A stretch of 8,265 nucleotides of DNA from Oscillospiraceae bacterium (GTDB lineage: Bacteria > Bacillota > Clostridia > Oscillospirales > CAG-272), in the NCBI GenBank assembly GCA_015065205.1, contig SVQS01000080.1, forward strand, positions 1-8,265, written 5' to 3'. The translations under genes and the position numbers were made by a program. Below the pieces are notes generated by a model. It ran no database searches, had not been told where the DNA came from, and saw only the letters and a program-made list of their open reading frames with translations. Every line of letters starts with the position of its first letter. Position 1 is the stretch's first letter. Of this stretch, positions 5,240 through 8,265 are shown in pieces.

Positions 5240-6283
5240 TCACTCCATAGTAACAAGATCAATGCTCTTGCCGTAATCGTTGAGTTCGATATTGAGATTT
5301 TCCTTTGTTACTTTAACGGCATCGCCAACAATAGCCCATTGATAGGTTGACAACAAATTGCTCAGTTGAAGCGAAAGAGGTGTTTCGGTGGTGCCGTTGG
5401 CACCAAGGATCGGAGTCTCTTCCATGCGAACAAGCACATAAAGCGCGCCCTCAACCTCAACAATTTCGCTCACATCCCCCACTTCTCTTAGTTTTACAGC
5501 GGCATTGACCAAAGCGTCCTTTTGCACGTTGCGAACCAAAAAATAGGGCGCCACATTAGAAGTATCTTCGTTTGCGCGGTTGATACAGTCGGTAAGCGTC
5601 CACTCACCCGAGATCAACTTTTGACGGGCATTTTCCAAAGTAACGTAGTTTGCTTCTTTTTCCTCATCGCTTTCGTGATAGAGCAAAAAATGCTGCACGT
5701 ATGCACTGTTTCCGTCAACGAGCCATTCTTCAAACGCAGCTTCGTCGGTCAGGAATGCACCATCCTTCTTCATAGAAGCATGAAGAAGATATTTCATTTC
5801 GTCAAGCGCGTATTTGAAGCGAAGGATGTTTTCGGTGGCGTACACCTCTTCCAAAAAGTCCTTATATTCGCTTTTAGAGGAAAATTGAGCAATTTCGTCA
5901 TCAATCATTTGATCCACGGTCTTTTTGATGTCTTTTCCCTCAAAAGCCTTGCGACCAATGCCGCGTGCGGCACAGGCCTGCAGAATAGCATAATCCTCGC
6001 GTATCGTTCCCCACACAAGCTCTTCGAGCTCGGCACGGTATTGTTCGGCGGTGGCAACGTCATCCCAAATGGTGCCGTTTTCGGCATTGCCGTCACCGTA
6101 GCGTGCATCGAGTTCTGCCTTGTAGGTCATCGTTACAAAGCGCAACTGTTCATAGGGAATTTCGTACTCTCCCGACGTGGCAACCGCTTTTTTATTTTTT
6201 GCATTCGCGCAGGAGAGAAAGCTGCAGACAAGCATTGCGCACACCATCAAAAGTGCCGCCGAGCGCAAAATTTTTATTTTCAA
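5240..6283 (-). CDS. PrsA/SurA-like peptidyl-prolyl isomerase lipoprotein
   Basis: A 347-residue exported lipoprotein. A lipoprotein signal peptide is clear: K2, K4 and R7, a hydrophobic core (8-22), then 'SFLSC' with the lipidated Cys at 25. Residues about 40-190 are helical and charged, like the chaperone region of PrsA/SurA. Residues about 193-290 look like a parvulin rotamase domain: 'SAYVQHFLLYH' (193-203), where H198 sits where parvulins have their conserved His, then 'ENARQKLISGE' (217-227), and the closing strand 'VEGALYVLVRMEE' (277-289). The middle of the domain is divergent, so isomerase activity is uncertain. PrsA proteins fold secreted proteins outside the membrane. The start is TTG at 6283, the only one that gives a complete signal peptide, with AAGGA about 10 bases upstream. 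Its TGA stop overlaps the discarded GTG of the next gene. Confidence 0.75.
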   Translation of the reverse strand: MKIKILRSAALLMVCAMLVCSFLSCANAKNKKAVATSGEYEIPYEQLRFVTMTYKAELDARYGDGNAENGTIWDDVATAEQYRAELEELVWGTIREDYAILQACAARGIGRKAFEGKDIKKTVDQMIDDEIAQFSSKSEYKDFLEEVYATENILRFKYALDEMKYLLHASMKKDGAFLTDEAAFEEWLVDGNSAYVQHFLLYHESDEEKEANYVTLENARQKLISGEWTLTDCINRANEDTSNVAPYFLVRNVQKDALVNAAVKLREVGDVSEIVEVEGALYVLVRMEETPILGANGTTETPLSLQLSNLLSTYQWAIVGDAVKVTKENLNIELNDYGKSIDLVTME

Positions 6284-6312
6284 ATTCTTTCGTTCCTTCC
6301 GTCTTTTTTTAC

Positions 6313-6318
6313 ATTATA
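6313..6318 (-). promoter_or_regulatory. -10 box of the PrsA-like operon promoter
   Basis: On the minus strand a perfect TATAAT (6318-6313) lies 30 bases before the TTG start at 6283. The region 17 bases further up (6341-6336) reads ACAAAA, a poor -35, so the promoter is either weak or activator-dependent. Confidence 0.5.
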
Positions 6319-6380
6319 CTAAATATTTATGTCTTTTTTGTGAATATGAATAAAAAAGTACCCGAATTTTGAAAAAAGCA

Positions 6381-6409
6381 TTTCTTTTTTGCTTATTTTA
6401 TGATACAAT
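6381..6409 (+). promoter_or_regulatory. Extended -10 promoter of hprK
   Basis: TACAAT (6404-6409) is preceded by TG at 6401-6402, giving the extended -10 form TGnTACAAT. The -35 (TTTCTT, 6381-6386, 17-base spacer) is weak, as is usual for extended -10 promoters. It lies about 38 bases before the hprK ATG. Confidence 0.6.
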
Positions 6410-6446
6410 AAGAAAAAGATCTCTTTTTTGAAAGGAGTGATACCTA

Positions 6447-7400
6447 ATGAGTCAAGTTTACACAATTCCGCTTGCAAAGATAGCAGAAGATTTTCGTTTG
6501 GAGATTGTGGTAAGACCCGACAATTTTGAAAAGATTCAAATATCCTCTCCCGAAGTCAACCGCCCCGGTCTTGCACTGGCGGGATTTTATGAGGTGTTCG
6601 AGCCCGAACGCATCCAGCTTATCGGCAAAGCAGAAACGAAATATCTCAATTCTCTTGAGCCCAGTACCAAACGCGTAATGCTGCAAAAGCTGGTGGATGC
6701 CGCTCCCGTAGCCATCATTTACACCACAGACCTACCCGTAGATACCGCTGCCATCGAGCGTGCGGAAAAGGCAGGCGTGCCGATTTTGCGTACAAGACTG
6801 AAAACCAGCGAGATTATGGCAAGCCTCATCTCTGCGCTGAACAATTACCTCGCCCCTCGCATCACACGCCACGGCTGCCTTGTTGAGGTTTATGGCGAAG
6901 GCATTTTGCTCCTTGGTGACAGCGGCGTTGGTAAGAGTGAAACCACTATTGAATTGATCAAAAGAGGGCACCGCCTCATTGCCGATGATGCCGTTGAGAT
7001 CAAGCGCGTCTCGGATAAAACCTTGGTCGGCTCTGCTCCCGAGCTTATCAAGCACTACGTAGAGCTGCGCGGCATTGGCGTGGTAGACGTGCGCCGCCTG
7101 TTCGGTATGGGTGCCGTTAAAGAGACAGAAAAGATCAACCTGGTCATTCAGCTTGAAAACTGGGTTGAGGGCAAAATGTATGACCGCCTTGGCATGGATG
7201 AAGAAACCATCGATATTCTTGGGTTGCAGGTTCCTTCTATTACCATCCCTGTTCGCCCAGGCCGTAACCTTGCCATCATTTTGGAGGTTGCCGCCATGAA
7301 CAACCGCCAAAAACGTATGGGATACAACACCGCCGAGGAATTCAATAACAATCTTTTGCGTCAAATGGGCATTGATCCCGACTCCGAAAAACAATTGTAA
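6447..7400 (+). CDS. hprK: HPr kinase/phosphorylase
   Basis: A 317-residue cytoplasmic enzyme of normal length. It phosphorylates HPr of the sugar phosphotransferase system on Ser46 with ATP or PPi and reverses this with phosphate. HPr-Ser-P then drives CcpA-dependent carbon catabolite repression in low-GC Gram-positives. The N-terminal domain covers about 1-130. The catalytic domain has H142 ('TRHGCLVEVYG'), the Walker A loop GDSGVGKS (157-164), the 'LIADD' aspartates D180-D181, the family signature 'ELRGIGVVDVRRLFG' (206-220), and the C-terminal 'PVRPGRNLAIILEVAAMN' (268-285). All key residues are present. The ATG at 6447 has AAGGAG 9 bases upstream. It has its own promoter; its usual partners (lgt, rapZ, murB, HPr) are not in the window. 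Confidence 0.97.
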   Translation: MSQVYTIPLAKIAEDFRLEIVVRPDNFEKIQISSPEVNRPGLALAGFYEVFEPERIQLIGKAETKYLNSLEPSTKRVMLQKLVDAAPVAIIYTTDLPVDTAAIERAEKAGVPILRTRLKTSEIMASLISALNNYLAPRITRHGCLVEVYGEGILLLGDSGVGKSETTIELIKRGHRLIADDAVEIKRVSDKTLVGSAPELIKHYVELRGIGVVDVRRLFGMGAVKETEKINLVIQLENWVEGKMYDRLGMDEETIDILGLQVPSITIPVRPGRNLAIILEVAAMNNRQKRMGYNTAEEFNNNLLRQMGIDPDSEKQL

Positions 7401-7428
7401 ACGATTTGTAAACATCAAAAGAAACCCC

Positions 7429-7457
7429 TTGACAGTCACGTGACTGCGTGGTACAAT
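7429..7457 (+). promoter_or_regulatory. Sigma-A promoter of the flotillin gene with 14-bp palindrome in its spacer
   Basis: TTGACA (7429-7434), 17 bases, TACAAT (7452-7457). The perfect palindrome CAGTCACGTGACTG (7433-7446) overlaps the last two bases of the -35 and fills most of the spacer. It has the same CACGTG centre as the palindromes at 1402-1411 and 2101-2110. A bound dimer would block RNA polymerase, so repression is the simplest reading. The leader to the ATG at 7514 is about 50 bases. Confidence 0.75.
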
Positions 7458-7513
7458 ATAAATGTGGTCCCGCGGATCGCACACAAAATCTATTTTTCAA
7501 AGGAGAAAACACT

Positions 7514-8265
7514 ATGGATTTCTTGATCCCCATTCTCGTCGTGCTCGCACTTGCTGCTATTCTTGGAATCAGTGGCTACCTCAAAGCTCCCCCGGATACC
7601 GCTTACATCATCACAGGTCTTGGCAAAAAGAAGATCCTGATTGGTAAAGCAGGTTGGCGTATGCCCTTCTTTACCCGTGTTGACCGTCTCTCCCTGCGCG
7701 TAATGCAGGTAGACGTTAAGACGAGCGAAGCTGTTCCCACCAACGAGTTCATCAACGTAACCGTTGACGGCGTTGCCAACATCAAAATTTCTTCCGACCC
7801 CGAGCTTTTGGCACGCGCTTCCGAGGCACTTCTCAATCTGCGTCAAGCCGACCTCGTTCAACTTGTTACACAGGTTCTTGAGGGTAATATGCGTGAGATC
7901 GTTGGTTCCGTAGGTCTTAAGGAAATGGTTCAGGACCGTCAAGGCGTTGCAAAGAAGATTACCGAAAACGTCGTTCCCGATATGGAAAAGCTGGGTATTG
8001 AGGTTGTAAACTTCAACATTCAGAACTTCAAGGACGGTGCCGGCACCATTGAGAATATGGGTATCGACAACGTTGAGCAGATTCGTAAAAACGCGCAGAT
8101 CGCAAAGGCAAACGCGCAAAGAGACATCTCTATTGCAACCGCAAACGCACAACAGGAAGCAAACGCTGTTCGCGTTGAGGCCGAAAAGAAGATTGCCGAG
8201 CAGGATGCAGAGCTGGCTGTTCAACAGGCTGATATGAAGGTCAAGTCCGAAACCAAGCGCGCAGA
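7514..8265 (+). CDS. floT: Flotillin-family SPFH-domain membrane protein (3' end outside the window)
   Basis: The first 250 codons are present and the frame is open at the right edge. Residues 2-20 form one hydrophobic membrane segment or hairpin. The SPFH/band-7 domain spans about 25-180, beginning 'APPDTAYIITGLGKKK' and including 'FINVTVDGVANIKIS' (79-93) and 'VLEGNMREIVGS' (121-132). From about 185 an Ala/Glu/Gln/Lys-rich coiled coil begins ('NAQIAKANAQRD', 'AEKKIAEQDAEL'), the flotillin domain by which these proteins oligomerise. Flotillins organise membrane microdomains and affect signalling and secretion. The length of the SPFH part and the EA-rich coil fit FloT (YuaG)-type rather than the shorter FloA. 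The ATG at 7514 has AAAGGAG about 8 bases upstream. Codon choice is strongly biased (many GTT, AAG, CGT), which suggests high expression. Confidence 0.9.
   Translation, partial: MDFLIPILVVLALAAILGISGYLKAPPDTAYIITGLGKKKILIGKAGWRMPFFTRVDRLSLRVMQVDVKTSEAVPTNEFINVTVDGVANIKISSDPELLARASEALLNLRQADLVQLVTQVLEGNMREIVGSVGLKEMVQDRQGVAKKITENVVPDMEKLGIEVVNFNIQNFKDGAGTIENMGIDNVEQIRKNAQIAKANAQRDISIATANAQQEANAVRVEAEKKIAEQDAELAVQQADMKVKSETKRA

Noticed and set aside
5522..6322. Plus-strand frame of 266 codons
   Set aside because: It is antisense to the PrsA-like lipoprotein, whose signal peptide, lipobox and domain make biological sense; the plus-strand product has none.
7395..7413. Direct repeat TTGTAAAC, two copies 11 bases apart
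   Set aside because: One copy covers the hprK stop codon; short and AT-rich, so probably chance, though one helical turn of spacing is noted.
6732..7484. Minus-strand frame of 250 codons opposite hprK
   Set aside because: hprK is certain from its motifs; the opposite frame is a codon-bias shadow and runs into the flotillin promoter.
7490..8224. Minus-strand frame of 244 codons opposite the flotillin gene
   Set aside because: The plus strand encodes a clear SPFH protein open to the window edge; the minus frame has no ribosome site or domain.

Overview
The window looks like chromosomal DNA from a spore-forming Gram-positive bacterium, most likely of class Clostridia (Bacillota). The reasons are a SpoVAC spore-membrane protein, an HPr kinase/phosphorylase, AGGAG-type ribosome binding sites, and sigma-A promoters of the TTGACA-N17-TATAAT type. 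Most of the window is of medium GC; one short central islet is clearly AT-rich.

Layout, left to right. Bases 1-222 hold no gene but carry three hairpins (a C-rich palindrome, an imperfect GGGC/GCCC hairpin and a strong bidirectional terminator) and short tandem repeats. A minus-strand gene for a soluble coiled-coil protein with an acidic tail (223-753) is divergent from an orphan spoVAC (899-1345). Next come an HD-domain phosphohydrolase (real start 1427) and a neurotransmitter:sodium symporter family transporter (2153-3526), each with its own promoter. A bidirectional terminator follows. The AT-rich islet then holds a SLOG-fold (YspA/DUF2493-like) gene on the minus strand and, divergent from it, a 56-residue ribbon-helix-helix regulator (4048-4218). 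Their shared intergenic region is full of AACAC/GTGTT half-sites. A second bidirectional terminator closes the islet. A minus-strand pair follows: a PrsA-like lipoprotein (TTG start at 6283) and a single-pass membrane protein of unknown function (real start 5204). Divergent from it are hprK (6447-7400) and, at the right edge, the first 250 codons of a flotillin/SPFH gene (from 7514).

The genes do not form one pathway. They are a series of short, mostly single-gene transcription units covering spore-membrane function, carbon regulation (HprK), envelope protein folding, membrane microdomains and amino-acid-type transport. The two most notable signals are regulatory. One is a CACGTG-centred palindrome at three of the sigma-A promoters. 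The other is the array of half-sites in front of the ribbon-helix-helix gene. I see no CRISPR array, rRNA, tRNA or intact insertion sequence.
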